Positions 1 to 9,325 of a stretch of 64,000 nucleotides of DNA are shown here, piece after piece; the stretch's first letter is position 1, and the number at the start of each line of letters is the position of its first letter. The translations under genes and the position numbers were made by a program. Source of the stretch: Mermis nigrescens (lineage: Eukaryota; Nematoda; Enoplea; Mermithida; Mermithidae); NCBI GenBank assembly GCA_036768485.1, contig JAVLUZ010000150.1, positions 496,001 through 560,000 on the forward strand, given 5' to 3'. The notes under the pieces were generated by a model. The model searched no databases. It saw only the letters and a program-made list of their open reading frames with translations, and was not told the origin of the DNA.

Positions 1-281
1 TTAGCTAATTTCTGAGTTTCTAACGCCAAGAATTACTAAAATTGTTTCAAAACGGCGCGAAGCGCCTAAAAATTTGACATTTCTGCATTCTAAATTTAAA
101 TTTTGCCATTTAAAAGATGTATAGGACAGACAATTTTTCATATCGGAGGGAAATGCCGAAAAATTTTTGGAATTTTATACCTTTTTACAGTTTTTATCTT
201 CCCAAAAATCTTTGTACATGTACAAAGATAGTCCTGGTCTTTGTACATCGGGAAAAATCTTTGGCGAATACAAAAAACACT
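1..281 (+). repeat. Family A MITE, cut by window start
   Basis: This is the right-hand part of a family A element; the left part lies outside the window. It aligns with the complete copy at 62240-62989: hairpin core GGCGCGAAGCGCC at 54-66, then the palindrome around TTTGTACATGTACAAA near 215-230, then the terminus ending AAAAAACACT near 281. There is no coding capacity; the short ORFs over it are repeat translations. Confidence 0.8.
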
Positions 282-282
282 C

Positions 283-760
283 TTTTGTACATGCAAATTT
301 TTGTATACTTTAATATGGTACAGTAACGATTTCAGTGTGGTAGTAGAACATAGTTTTTCGACCTTTAGTAGTGTATTTGGCTAATTTTTGGGTTCCTGAA
401 TATTTGACATTTTTCCATTTTTCCATTCTAAGCGCAGTGTTGCTTATTACAAGATTTAATTCGCATATTACAATTTTTGTAATATTTCTCATTTTTGTAG
501 TACAAGTTGTTTTAGCTTTCTCAGTCGAGTTTTATGTGTGAATTCCATCAGAAGCTCATAAAAATTTCGGCACTTCGCGCCGAACTATCAACTAAATTCA
601 GGCCGAATTATCACATTTAGAAGCACGGTCTTTTTGTATTCGGGGAAGATTTTTGCTGATGTACATAGACGTTTCAGGACCGTCTTTGTACATGTACAAA
701 GATTTTTGAAGAACAAAAACTGTAAAAAGGTGTAGAATTCCTCATTGAAAATTCTACCAT
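283..760. repeat. Family A MITE fragments
   Basis: Rearranged pieces of family A. The blocks that read like GTACATGCAAATTTTTGTG, the degenerate hairpin core GGCACTTCGCGCCG (near 568) and a second GTACATGTACAAAG palindrome (near 695) are all present, but no intact ends or target duplication are seen. Confidence 0.65.
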
Positions 761-1065
761 TTTAAAGATTTTCAAAGGGGAAGTAAGCGGCTGCAAAAAT
801 GGAGCCGCTTACCCCCTTCCCCTGAAAATAGCCGAGGAATATACATGTGAGAGAGGATTTGGGCCATCCCCCATCTCCGCTTTGAAGCCCCGAACTTCCT
901 TGAAAGTCAGAAAATATTTAACCACCCTCCCCCATTTTTTGGCGAAAGCCTGTGCTTTTTTGGCTATTTTTATGTGTTTTTACCATTTTTGATCTAGTCG
1001 CTAACCCCCTCCTTCTAAAAATGGCGCGGGACCCCTACCCTAGATTTCCAGCCGTTACATGTAGG
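760..1065. repeat. Family K repeat
   Basis: Contains the blocks shared by K copies elsewhere (about 10700-10940, 34640-35020, 42700-42890, 54930-55110): a run of CCCCC, a segment resembling TTTTTGGCCATTTT, and a terminal segment resembling CCGTTACATGTA. Boundaries are approximate and no target duplication was found. Confidence 0.5.
783..812. repeat. Perfect 10-bp hairpin
   Basis: GTAAGCGGCT at 783-792 and AGCCGCTTAC at 803-812 are exact reverse complements separated by 10 bases. It lies at the edge of a pyrimidine-rich repeat (family K, about 760-1065). No function is inferred. Confidence 0.7.
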
Positions 1066-1590
1066 TATACTGAGGGAACCTCATAAAATTTTAAGCGATT
1101 ACATGCATGTTTTATAGTGATAGTTTATCTATTTACTCTAGCTCACATAATAAAATAATGTATCACTTCGTGAAATTCTAATAGTTAGGTACACTTTAGC
1201 CATACTAAAAAATTAAGTTCAAAAAATTCAAAAGGTTTTCACCAAAAATCGTCTGACAGTGACTTGTGTCTTGGACCCTGAGGGGGTAATACCCCTCCCC
1301 CATATGGGAATGTGTGATGTCTCATTTATTACATCCAATACCTATTGCATCCAATTGCTACAGCAGCAGTAGCCGTAGCTAAGATTCGAATGATACAGAG
1401 TGCGCTAATAGCAGCGACATAGACCTTATTGATGATTCAGACAATGAAACACTAGACTAAATTTGTTTCTTGTGACATAAATAGTAATAAAACTTGATAT
1501 GAAAAGCCATTTACTACTGAATGGAGCAATCGCTCATTATTTCTTTCCTATGCCCCCCACCCCAAGTATGTGTCATGCAATAATATTTTC
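1066..1590. other. No gene recognised
   Basis: AT-rich intergenic sequence. A short acidic, serine-rich reading segment (about 1368-1460) has no start, no recognisable domain and an internal stop, so it is not called a gene. Confidence 0.5.
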
Positions 1591-1724
1591 CTTGTCTGAC
1601 CCCGGCCAGCCCCGGCCCCGGCCCCGGCCCCGGCCCCGGGCCGGGGCCAGGGATTTGTTTCCAGCCCCGGTACCGCCCCGGCCAAAAAAGTCGCCCCGGT
1701 CGATCACTAATTACAAGATATAAC

Positions 1725-1971
1725 AGAACATGGGCATCGGGGGATCCAGACCCCCAGAATTCTCATTCTCCCCCCCCCAAAAAAAATCCGCTAGACCCCC
1801 CAGAAATTGATTTTCAGAATTTTTTGTTTTTCTGCGGTTTTTTGATGCTAATGGATAGCTCATTGAGAGACGCGAGAAAACGGTGTTTTTCCGCTCTACC
1901 ATATATTATCAGGCACTTTTTGACTTTGAAAAATGTTGGACCCCCTAGAATTTTTGAGCTGCCCATGTATG
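1725..1971 (-). mobile_element. G2-subfamily MITE
   Basis: 247 bp with ends resembling CATACATGGGCAGC and GGGCATCGGGGG, flanked by GATATAAC (1717-1724) and GATTTAAC (1972-1979), 7 of 8 matching. The interior is homologous to family G. The same insertion sits in the inverted hAT copy at 41515-41758, so it predates duplication of the host element. Confidence 0.85.
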
Positions 1972-2061
1972 GATTTAACTCCTCTGACTTGGATGCGTTT
2001 TTCAATGTGCTTTACTTTGCACTTTTTTAGGCTTATTATTCTATTTGTTTTGATAGACGTG

Positions 2062-2850
2062 CAGTAGTGTGCAAAAGTTTAGGTACACTTTGTTGTGAAT
2101 TAAATTTTTTGGCTTATTATCACTCTTTCTACCTAAAACAGTGATTATAACAAATGAAAACAAAAACTCAACATAAATAAAAACCGGAAATCAACAAATA
2201 ACATTTTCATATCAATATCAAAATTTTGTTGCATATCCTCTGGCCTTAATGACAGCTTTCATGCGTTCTGGTATGCTCTCAATTAATCGACTGCATTTTT
2301 CCTTTGTAATTTGCTGCAAAACAGCCTTTATCTTATCAGCCATTTCAACTCGTGAGTGTGCATGAAAGTTAATTTTCCTAAGTTCTTGTTTCATTTGACC
2401 AAAAATGTTTTCAATAGGGTTTAGATCAGGAGATTGAGGCGGCCACTTCAATAATGGGACACCCTTATCCCCAAAATAGGTCATCGTAATTTTGGCGACG
2501 CGTTTAGGGTCAATATCTTGTTGAAAATAGAACGACTCTCGTGGAAATTCAAGAGCAGTGTTGCCCAGTCGTTCCGCGATGACTCACACAGACAAGTTAC
2601 TGTCTTCGGACATGGATACTATCCTAGCACGCATTGTAGGCGAAATAGTTTTTTTTCGACCCGTAATAACTCGGCAACTGATCAACCACGTTGAATAAGT
2701 CTTACATGATTGAAATCAGCAGATAAAGCTGTCTTAGACGCTACTTTAAACTCGATGTAAACTGTTTTGGTCGTGTAAATATAGACATTTAAAGTTGCGC
2801 ATAATTTGGTTTCCGTTTTTAATGTGTACCTAAACTTTTGCACACTACTG
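2062..2850 (-). mobile_element. Tc1/mariner-like element, internally deleted
   Basis: Terminal inverted repeats CAGTAGTGTGCAAAAG and CTTTTGCACACTACTG, about 27 bp each. The empty site survives in the paralogous repeat near 41426: there the sequence runs GACG-TA-GTTGTCTGC, here GACG-TG, element, TA-GCTGTCTGC, giving the TA target duplication expected of this superfamily (one copy mutated to TG). Carries a transposase remnant on the minus strand. Confidence 0.9.
2218..2587 (-). pseudogene. Tc1-like transposase, C-terminal fragment
   Basis: Reads on the minus strand as a DDE transposase tail. The second catalytic-region block FQQD followed by DPKRVAKI is visible near 2526, then WPPQSPDLNPIENIF, the hallmark last catalytic block of Tc1 elements, and a normal stop at 2218. 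About 120 residues remain of a family usually near 340; the helix-turn-helix half and the first catalytic Asp are absent. It cannot encode an active transposase. Orientation and position agree with the inverted repeats of the element that contains it. Confidence 0.9.
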
Positions 2851-3137
2851 TAGCTGTCTGCTACCAAGCAAGCTGGAAATGCTCGTCTATATGAATTGCA
2901 ATTTGAAATATGTCAATTTTGATTATTAACTAGAAATTTGCACCAATCTGACATAGTGAAAAAAGATTTGAATCAGCATGATCTGTGGTTTGCTTGAAAT
3001 TGAGTTTGAAGGTTAATATGCCCAAAACATTATCAATTTTCTACATTATAATCAACTCTAACATTGGCCCCGGCCCGGGGCCGGGGCCTAGGCCCTGGCG
3101 CCGGGGCCGGGGCCTAGCCCGGCACAGCTCTAATATG

Positions 3138-3384
3138 CATACGTGGGCAGCAAGAAAATTCTGGGGGGGGGGGGTGCAAGATTTTTTTGAAGGTCGAAAA
3201 ATGGCCTTAAAAATGGTGGTATGGCGATAAAAACACCATTTTTCGACGTTTCTCATCAAACACTATCCATTGGCATCAAAAAATTGCGAAAAAAAACGAA
3301 AAAAATTCCAAAAATTGAATTCTGGGGGGGGTATTTTGGTTTCTGGGGGGTGCATACCCCCAAACCCCTCCACGCCCAAGTGTG
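3138..3384 (+). mobile_element. Family G MITE
   Basis: Starts CATACGTGGGCAGC and ends CACGCCCAAGTGTG. It abuts the hAT end at 3132. Flanks CTAATATG / GTTATGTG match at 5 of 8 positions, a decayed target duplication. Confidence 0.8.
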
Positions 3385-3704
3385 GTTATGTGTTATGATC
3401 GCGTTTATACTTATACGACTTGTATTCCTGTTGCTATTGCACTGAAAACATTGATAAATTGCTTCCTCAAATATCGAAAGAAGTGGCGCTCGTCGAGTGG
3501 TTAAGGCGTCATTGACAACCTATTTTTGTCGGAAAATCCTTATAAATAAGTTGTTTGCGTTTGCTGTACTAGTTACCTTTTCATGTACTGTCAACTGTCA
3601 ACAAGACAGGAATCACAGCTCGTTCATTTTAATCCTTCTTTTAGTCATTCTAACCTAAACACAAAAATTTTTGCTCTTTGCGGAAATGCAGTTCTTTATG
3701 CGTG

Positions 3705-4282
3705 AATACTTACAAAAAATTAGTGACTTGTATTTTAGGCGAAGCATTGATGCTTAAGCAGATTCAGACGTTTCGTGTAATTTTATGTAAGCCTCATCGC
3801 ATGACTGAGCTTAAAAGAAAATTCGCAGCTCGTTTTTTTATGCGTTCATTTCTCTATCAGGCCCGTATTTAGGGGGCGGGAGGGGCTGTCCCCTCCAGAA
3901 TTTATGAAAAAATTTTTGGAACACAAGGGTCCCCCAAAGTGAAAAATAAAGAATTCTCGTAGTAGTTCTAGAAGATCACGAAAAAGTGTTTGGCGTTACT
4001 GACAAAAGATTAGTGACTTGTATTTTAGGCGAAGCATTGATGCTCAAGCAGATTCAGACTTATCGTGTAATTTTATGTAAACCTCATCGCATGACTGAGC
4101 TTAGGAAAAATTCGCAGCTCGTTTTTTATGCATTCATTTCTCTATCAGGCCCGTATCTAGGGGGGGCGGCCCCCTATAGAATTGATAAAAAAAATTTTTG
4201 AAACACGAGGGTCCCCCAAAGGGAAAATAAAGAATTCTTGAAGTAGATCTAGAAGATCACCAACAACGGTTTTTGGCGTACT
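3705..4282 (+). repeat. Tandem duplication, two units of about 285 bp
   Basis: Unit 1 (about 3715-3995) and unit 2 (about 4003-4282) both run from TTAGTGACTTGTATTTTAGG through the left end of a CAGGCCCGTAT element to a segment ending TTTGGCG. The second unit continues into a complete element (4146-4667); the first carries only its left end, so a piece spanning the transposon boundary was duplicated after insertion. Confidence 0.85.
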
Positions 4283-4667
4283 TTTGAGCTAGCAAATTCA
4301 AAATTTTATGACGCTTCGCGCCGGATTTATTGTTTATCTATAGTTTTTGTCTTCTAGCCCGCCCAAAACCGCTCAAATTTGAGTTATACGTGTAGAGCAT
4401 CACCGAATTATTCACTTTCTATATTCTTTTTCATTGTAAATTGCAAAGATTATATAAATACAAAGACAGAAGCTAGGAAAGTGCTCGTCTGTTAAATGAT
4501 GAGAAATAAAAGTGGAAATTTTCGAAATTTTTCTTTAAAATTGCATAGAGCATGTCGAGATACACTCAAAATTGCCTTTATTTTTGCCCATATCCCAATG
4601 GTTCTCGAGATATCTGCCCTAAAAATTTTCGGTCCTCCTTTTAGATGAAATGGTGGATGCGGGCCTG
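4146..4667 (+). mobile_element. hAT-type MITE (CAGGCCCGTAT family)
   Basis: 522 bp. Left end CAGGCCCGTATCTAGG, right end GGATGCGGGCCTG. Target duplication TTCTCTAT (4138-4145) / GTCTCTAT (4668-4675), 7 of 8. Contains a GACGCTTCGCGCCGG version of the hairpin core near 4312. Confidence 0.85.
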
Positions 4668-5352
4668 GTCTCTATTGTTTGTATTAGAAAGCTCTCAGCA
4701 TTCTGCCGCTTCGTGCGGATATTGATTGTACTACATATCACTTGAAGCCTTAATACTAGCTTGTAATTTTTTACCTTGCGCAAATTGAGCGGTTTATAAC
4801 TTTTTATAGCACGAAAAACCAAAAGCTTCCTTTCTTCGCACTCGTTAAGCGCACCTAAGGTATTTTCGTCGTGGGTGTGAAAAAATTTTGAGGAAAAAAA
4901 CAGAGTTTTAAGGCTTAAATAGTGCATTTATAATTTTGAATAGCTGTGCAAGGCTTAGAAATATTTAACGACCCGAACAAGCTTTTCCACATTTTTTCAA
5001 CTTTTAAAATTAAAAATTTTTCCTTCGGTTCTGCCTGCCGAAAATCCTGGCAACGCTGGGGAGAATCCATGCTGGTGCTGCTCATGTACAAATTAATTTA
5101 TATTCTGGACACTAAACAGTAATACCAGATAAATATTTGAAAGAATGAGCATTCTTGGGCCACATCTTGTACAATTGTCATTTTACGTACGTACGCCTCG
5201 GTAAATCGGATTCTAGCATCTGATATCTTTTTGCTACCATTGTTCATACTTAATGACGGCAATTTTTTCTGCCCCATTTTCAGGCTAATCAAATAAGTCG
5301 AAATTATCGCTTCGTGACTAATAGTTCTACCTCGACCTGAACTAAATCTGCA

Positions 5353-5476
5353 ATGAGTGCACCGGTTCTCAAATTCCTTAAGCTAACGGAAAATGCATCG
5401 ACGCCGACAAAGGGTTCAGCGAAGGCAGCTGGATTCGATTTGTACAGTGCATATGACTACACTATCAAGCCAATGG
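5353..5476 (+). CDS. DUT: dUTPase, exon 1 (residues 1-41 and first base of 42)
   Basis: Deoxyuridine triphosphatase hydrolyses dUTP to dUMP and pyrophosphate, keeping uracil out of DNA and supplying dUMP for thymidylate synthesis; the family enzyme is a homotrimer. Exon 1 starts at ATG 5353 and holds motif I, AAGFDLYSA (residues 25-33). The three exons join to exactly 143 aa, the size of a trimeric core with a very short N-terminus and no visible targeting peptide. Exon 1 should end at 5476, because exon 2 opens with the two bases completing Asp42 and this gives the family spacing to motif II. The next bases are ATAAGA, where a donor should read GTAAGA, and a family G transposon begins at 5485; see the finding. 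Neighbours are repeats only. Confidence 0.93.
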
Positions 5477-5484
5477 ATAAGAAG

Positions 5485-5712
5485 CATAGGTGGGCGGCAC
5501 CAAAATTCTGGGGGTGGGGTGCAAGATTCTTTAAAGATTAAAAATGGCTTGAAAAATGGTGGTATGGCGAAAAAACACCATTTTTCAACGTTTCTCATCG
5601 AGCACTATCCATTGGCATCGAAAAATTGCGAAAAAAATCAAAAAATTTAAAAATTTAATTCTGGGGGGTATTTTGGTTTCTGGTGGGGCGCAAGCCCCCA
5701 CGCTCAAGTATT
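5485..5712 (+). mobile_element. Family G MITE at the dUTPase splice donor
   Basis: 228 bp, starts CATAGGTGGGCGGCACC; the right end is decayed (CACGCTCAAGTATT). Flanking octamers ATAAGAAG (5477-5484) and GTAAAAAT (5713-5720) match at 5 of 8 and together suggest an original target like GTAAGAAG, a good splice donor. Reading exon 1 into the element reaches a stop at 5539-5541. Confidence 0.8.
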
Positions 5713-5820
5713 GTAAAAATGTTGACTCACTGATATATGATTTACTGTATAATATATATGTGCAGGCAGACGATCACAGCATGGGAATTTTGAGGTAGAG
5801 GTGGACGTGGAATTAACATT

Positions 5821-6111
5821 TTTTGCCTTTTGGGATCAAAGACGGTAGTTTTGTGTGAAAAGCACGATTTTCTTACGTTTCTGACAATGTTATAATTTTA
5901 AACAAACAGAATCGAGAAAATTTCGGAAAAATTTAAAAAATTCAAGCAGAATGAGTCAAAAATGAATTTATGTCGCGCGAAGCACCGAAAACTTGACACT
6001 GTTGGTTGAGCCAAATGATCGCTGAAATCGCTTAAAAGTGCACCTTTCTATGGTTTTTTGAAAATGAAAAATTCTGGGAGGGGTTAAATCGTCCTTGAAA
6101 TCTCTAGAAAA
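5821..6111. repeat. Family H MITE fragment
   Basis: Contains the degenerate core CGCGCGAAGCACCGAAAA near 5972 and the H-typical segment TTCTGACAATG near 5879. Ends are not intact. It lies in dUTPase intron 1. Confidence 0.5.
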
Positions 6112-6219
6112 TTAAGTGTGTGGCATAAGAAATAGTAATAAATGTTGTAATTTGCTAATAGCGAACCCAGTCATAATTAACGAACATGCACAGGTGTGAT
6201 CGGTCTTTGGGTTGATAGC

Positions 6220-6457
6220 CACACCTGGGCGTAGGGGGGTTGTGAGGGTATGCACCCCCTCCAAGAAACCAAAATACCCCGCAGAATTCAACTTTTTAAT
6301 TTTTTTTGTTGTTTTTCGCAATTTTTTGATGCCAATGGATAGTGCTCGATGAGAAACGTTGAAAAATGGTGTTTTTTCGCCATACCACATTTTGAAGGCT
6401 ATTTTTGACCTTTGAAAAATATTGCACCCCTCAGAATTTTGTTGCCTCCCACCTATG
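6220..6457 (-). mobile_element. Family G MITE
   Basis: 238 bp in reverse orientation: starts CACACCTGGGCG, ends CCCACCTATG. Target duplication TTGATAGC (6212-6219) / GTGATAGC (6458-6465), 7 of 8. In dUTPase intron 1. Confidence 0.9.
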
Positions 6458-6465
6458 GTGATAGC

Positions 6466-7310
6466 TCGAAAAATATGTTAAAATTATGAAAAACTAGTCA
6501 AATTTAGTCGATGCTTTTATTTCAAATTCGAAATTTTTAATGTAGTCTCTGTGGTAGATATGCGTCAAAAACATCGGTTATCGGCGTTTCTGACGGTGCT
6601 CTATCTTTCTAGAGCATAAAAACTTGAAAAATTCGAAAAAAATTTTAAAAATCGAACAAATTGAACAAACTTGAGTCAAAAATATAGTAATGTGGCGCGA
6701 AGCGCCGAAAAATTTAATACTTTGAGCAGATGGATGTCAAAGACGCTTTAAATGGATGCATACGACGGTCAAAAGCTCTGGGAGGGGGTTAAACGAGTTC
6801 CCTGGAGGGGGGGGTAAATGAGTAATTTTTCAAGTAATTTATGTCGAATTTTCGTACCTAATTATGTATTTGATTTTTCAATGAATATTTATGGTCAGAT
6901 TAGATGAAAATAATAACAATAAGGGCAACGGAATAACCTTTAACATCAAATTCATACAAAATAATTGAAGGGAAATGTCCGGATGAACGAATTGAACAGT
7001 CTACTGCTTGAAAAATAAGTACATGTATCACTGTTAGACGTCATTTGGCGCTTTTCCATGGTGCAAGCGATGGGTTTTGGTCCAAAATGGCCCGAGGGGT
7101 ATGCCTCCTGAAATTCCTGGTAGGGGATACCCCCGGTGTACATGTGTGACGCTTGAGACAACACTTTTCCTACGAATTTTTTGAAACTTTTGAAAAATCG
7201 CGAATTATGGGTTGATGATGGTGGGGGGGGTGTGAAACATTTTTTAGGGAAGGGAGGGGGGATGAAAACCCACAAGCCCCTCCCCGAGGTCATGTATGGC
7301 TGTTACATAT
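6466..7310. repeat. Family H fragments in dUTPase intron 1
   Basis: An H-like block with a perfect core GGCGCGAAGCGCC at 6694-6706 followed by CGAAAAATTTAATAC, then a second block with the H-type TTTTTGAAACTTTTGAAAAATCGCG segment (about 7177-7200) and an end resembling GAGGTCATGTATGG near 7290. Neither has both ends. No exon is recognised. Confidence 0.5.
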
Positions 7311-7507
7311 CTGGATTTGAACCTGAAGTCAGTCCACCTTTTACATATGTATCCTTAGAAAACTTGAGTTTATTGTACGTTCATCGATATTTCGGCAAAA
7401 AGGTATGTATTTATGCCTTTCTAAGCCTTTCTGACGTTTTAACCAGAAATAAGAAAAATATCCACATAAGCTTACGCCTTCCCAGAAGAAATAGACGACT
7501 ACCGTAC

Positions 7508-7620
7508 ACAGGCACATAGCTGGCCGTCATATCTGGGGGGGACCAACACAATTTTTAGGGGGACTAAGCCCAAAAAAGCCAAAAATAGCACAAAATAACG
7601 TTTGAAAAGTCAAAAAAAAT
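7508..7620 (+). repeat. CAGGCACGTAGCT element, left part
   Basis: Starts CAGGCACATAGCTGGCCG near 7508 and matches the left half of the complete 174-bp copy at 23519-23692. The right end was not found. Confidence 0.6.
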
Positions 7621-8060
7621 CTGACCGTAAGTGAGCAGAGCAACGCCTGAATCCTGTAAGGCCTGGGGTGGTGGTCAAGAAATTTCTAAAGGTGCAAAAG
7701 TGACTGAGATAGTCGACTTTCAAAGAAAAAAATCCATTTTTAAGGTCTCTTACTAATTCTATCGATTGAAATCAATAATTTGCATAAAAAACGAAGCTTT
7801 TGAAAAAGAATCTTCTTGGCGATATTGCGATCGTTACACGTTCGTGTGAGAATTTTCCGATTTTCAGTTCCTAGATGTATATTTCCCAAATCTTCAAAAG
7901 TCACGAAGAATCCCAAAATTGTACCGGCTTTTTTTAGGTCCGAATTTCCCGATTATTACTTGGTAATAAGGTTCGAATTTCCCAAAATGCAAAACCGAAA
8001 AAATGCAAATCCGAGAAATGAAAATTTCAAATACTCACCTAAAAGTTTTTACCATAATAC

Positions 8061-8548
8061 CATAGGTGGGCGGCACCGAAATTCTGCGGGGTGCACGGTT
8101 TTTGGAAGGTCAAAAAATGGCCTTAAAAATGGTAATATGGCGAAAAAATTACAATTTTTCAACGTTTTCTGTCCAGCACTATCCATTTTCATCAAAAAAT
8201 TGCGAAAAAAACAAAAAAAAATTCAAAAATTGAATTCTGGGGGGTATTTCGCTTTTTTTGGGGGGAGGGGGTGCATACCATACCTGGGCGTGGAGGGCTA
8301 TGCACCCCCAAAAACAAAATATCCCCCCCCAGAATTCAATTTTTGAAATTTGTTTTCGTTTTTTCGCAATTTTTCGGATGCCAATGGATAGTGCTCGATG
8401 AGAAACGTTGAAATATGATGTTTTTTCGCCATACGACCATTTTTAAGGCCATTTTTTGACCTTTTAAAAAATCTTGCACCTCCCCCCAGAGCTTTGGTGC
8501 CGCCCACCTATGGTCCGTACCCCCAAACCCCCCGCACGTCCAGGTATG
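8061..8548 (+). mobile_element. Family G MITE split by a second G element
   Basis: Outer copy starts CATAGGTGGGCGGCACC at 8061 and ends CACGTCCAGGTATG at 8548, with an exact target duplication CATAATAC (8053-8060 and 8549-8556). A second inverted copy occupies 8279-8512. The outer end lies 27 bp upstream of dUTPase exon 2. Confidence 0.92.
8279..8512 (-). mobile_element. Family G MITE nested in another G copy
   Basis: 234 bp, reverse orientation, flanked by GTGCATAC (8271-8278) and GTCCGTAC (8513-8520), 6 of 8. GTGCATACCCCC is a normal part of the family G sequence, so this copy jumped into the outer one. Confidence 0.88.
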
Positions 8549-8575
8549 CATAATACGCACGTATGTATATAACAG

Positions 8576-8757
8576 ATAAGTGCCTCTGTTCGACCGATTT
8601 GCAAGTAGCCATTCCGGACGGTCATTATGGGCGCGTAGCCCCGCGATCCGGCTTGGCTTCAAAGCATTTCATTGACGTTGGAGCTGGCGTCGTTGATTCG
8701 GATTATCGGGGCACCATGCACGTTTTGTTATTCAATTTCGGGACGACTGAATTTAAG
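8576..8757 (+). CDS. DUT: dUTPase, exon 2 (rest of residue 42 to residue 102)
   Basis: Acceptor AACAG at 8571-8575, donor AAG^GTCAGT at 8757/8758. The 182 bases encode the beta-strand core: STDLQVAIP, motif II PRSGLA (residues 64-69, phosphate binding), and motif [14 protein letters not shown] (residues 77-87) with the aspartates that position the attacking water and the tyrosine of the uracil pocket. The reading frame is clean. The ORF continues past the donor into intron and transposon sequence, which should not be included in the protein. Confidence 0.95.
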
Positions 8758-8970
8758 GTCAGTTGCAAAAAGACGGGTAGCAATCGGCTTCTGGGGAGTC
8801 TGTTGGATTACACTGGGATGGTGTGGCTGGACCCCGGAATCCAGCGGAACCCCCGCCCCCAATCAACAGACGCGCCGGAATTGAATTTTTGGTACTATCT
8901 TTTGACAATTTCGCCCCATAGGACCTTACAAGATTTGGTTGCTGCCCAAAACCCACTTAGGGTCTGGGGC

Positions 8971-9227
8971 CACGGGTGGGCAGCGCCAACATTCTGGGTG
9001 GGGGGGGAGTGTGCAAGATTTCTCAAAGGTCAATAAATGACCTTTAAAAAGGTGGTATGGCGAAAAAATACCGTTTTTCAACGTTTCTTATCAAGCACTA
9101 TCCATTGGCATCAAAACATTGCGGAAAAAAACGAAAATTTTTTTCAAAAATCGAATTCTGGGGGAGGGGGTATTTTTGTTTCTGGGGGCTGCGAACCCTT
9201 TAAATTTCCCTCCCACGCCCACGTGTG
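8971..9227 (+). mobile_element. Family G MITE
   Basis: 257 bp, starts CACGGGTGGGCAGC, ends CACGCCCACGTGTG. Target duplication TCTGGGGC (8963-8970) / TCCGGAGC (9228-9235), 6 of 8. In dUTPase intron 2. Confidence 0.88.
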
Positions 9228-9325
9228 TCCGGAGCTAATTCCTGTGCTCTTAATTTTGGTTGGTTGCCAGTATACGAAATTATAAATTGCCCTTTTTTGG
9301 GTTTCAAAAATGGTTGGTACGGTAC

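Larger units (their letters stand above)
1600..3132 (-). mobile_element. hAT-type element with GGCCCC repeats, left end truncated
   Basis: Right terminus CCGGCACAGCTCTA ends at 3132 and matches the end of the complete inverted copy at 41112-41971. Both ends carry arrays of GGCCCC/GGGGCC. It holds two passengers: a G2 element (1725-1971), also present in the 41-kb copy, and a Tc1-like element (2062-2850) absent from that copy. No hAT transposase is visible. Confidence 0.75.

Noticed and set aside
1368..1461. Acidic serine-rich reading segment with a stop at 1459-1461
   Set aside because: Internal stop, no start, no recognisable domain and no splice context.
3483..3512. Segment GTCGAGTGGTTAAGGCGTC, like the 5' half of a tRNA-Ser/Leu gene
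   Set aside because: There is no anticodon arm, B box or acceptor complement downstream. At most it is a tRNA-derived scrap, so no tRNA is called.
7816..8346. 176-codon plus-strand ORF, longest in the first 20 kb apart from piggyBac
   Set aside because: It runs from intron sequence into two family G elements; composition and homology follow the repeat, not a protein.
8758..9036. ORF extending dUTPase exon 2 downstream
   Set aside because: A strong donor (AAG^GTCAGT) and a matching exon 3 show that this is intron read-through into a G element.
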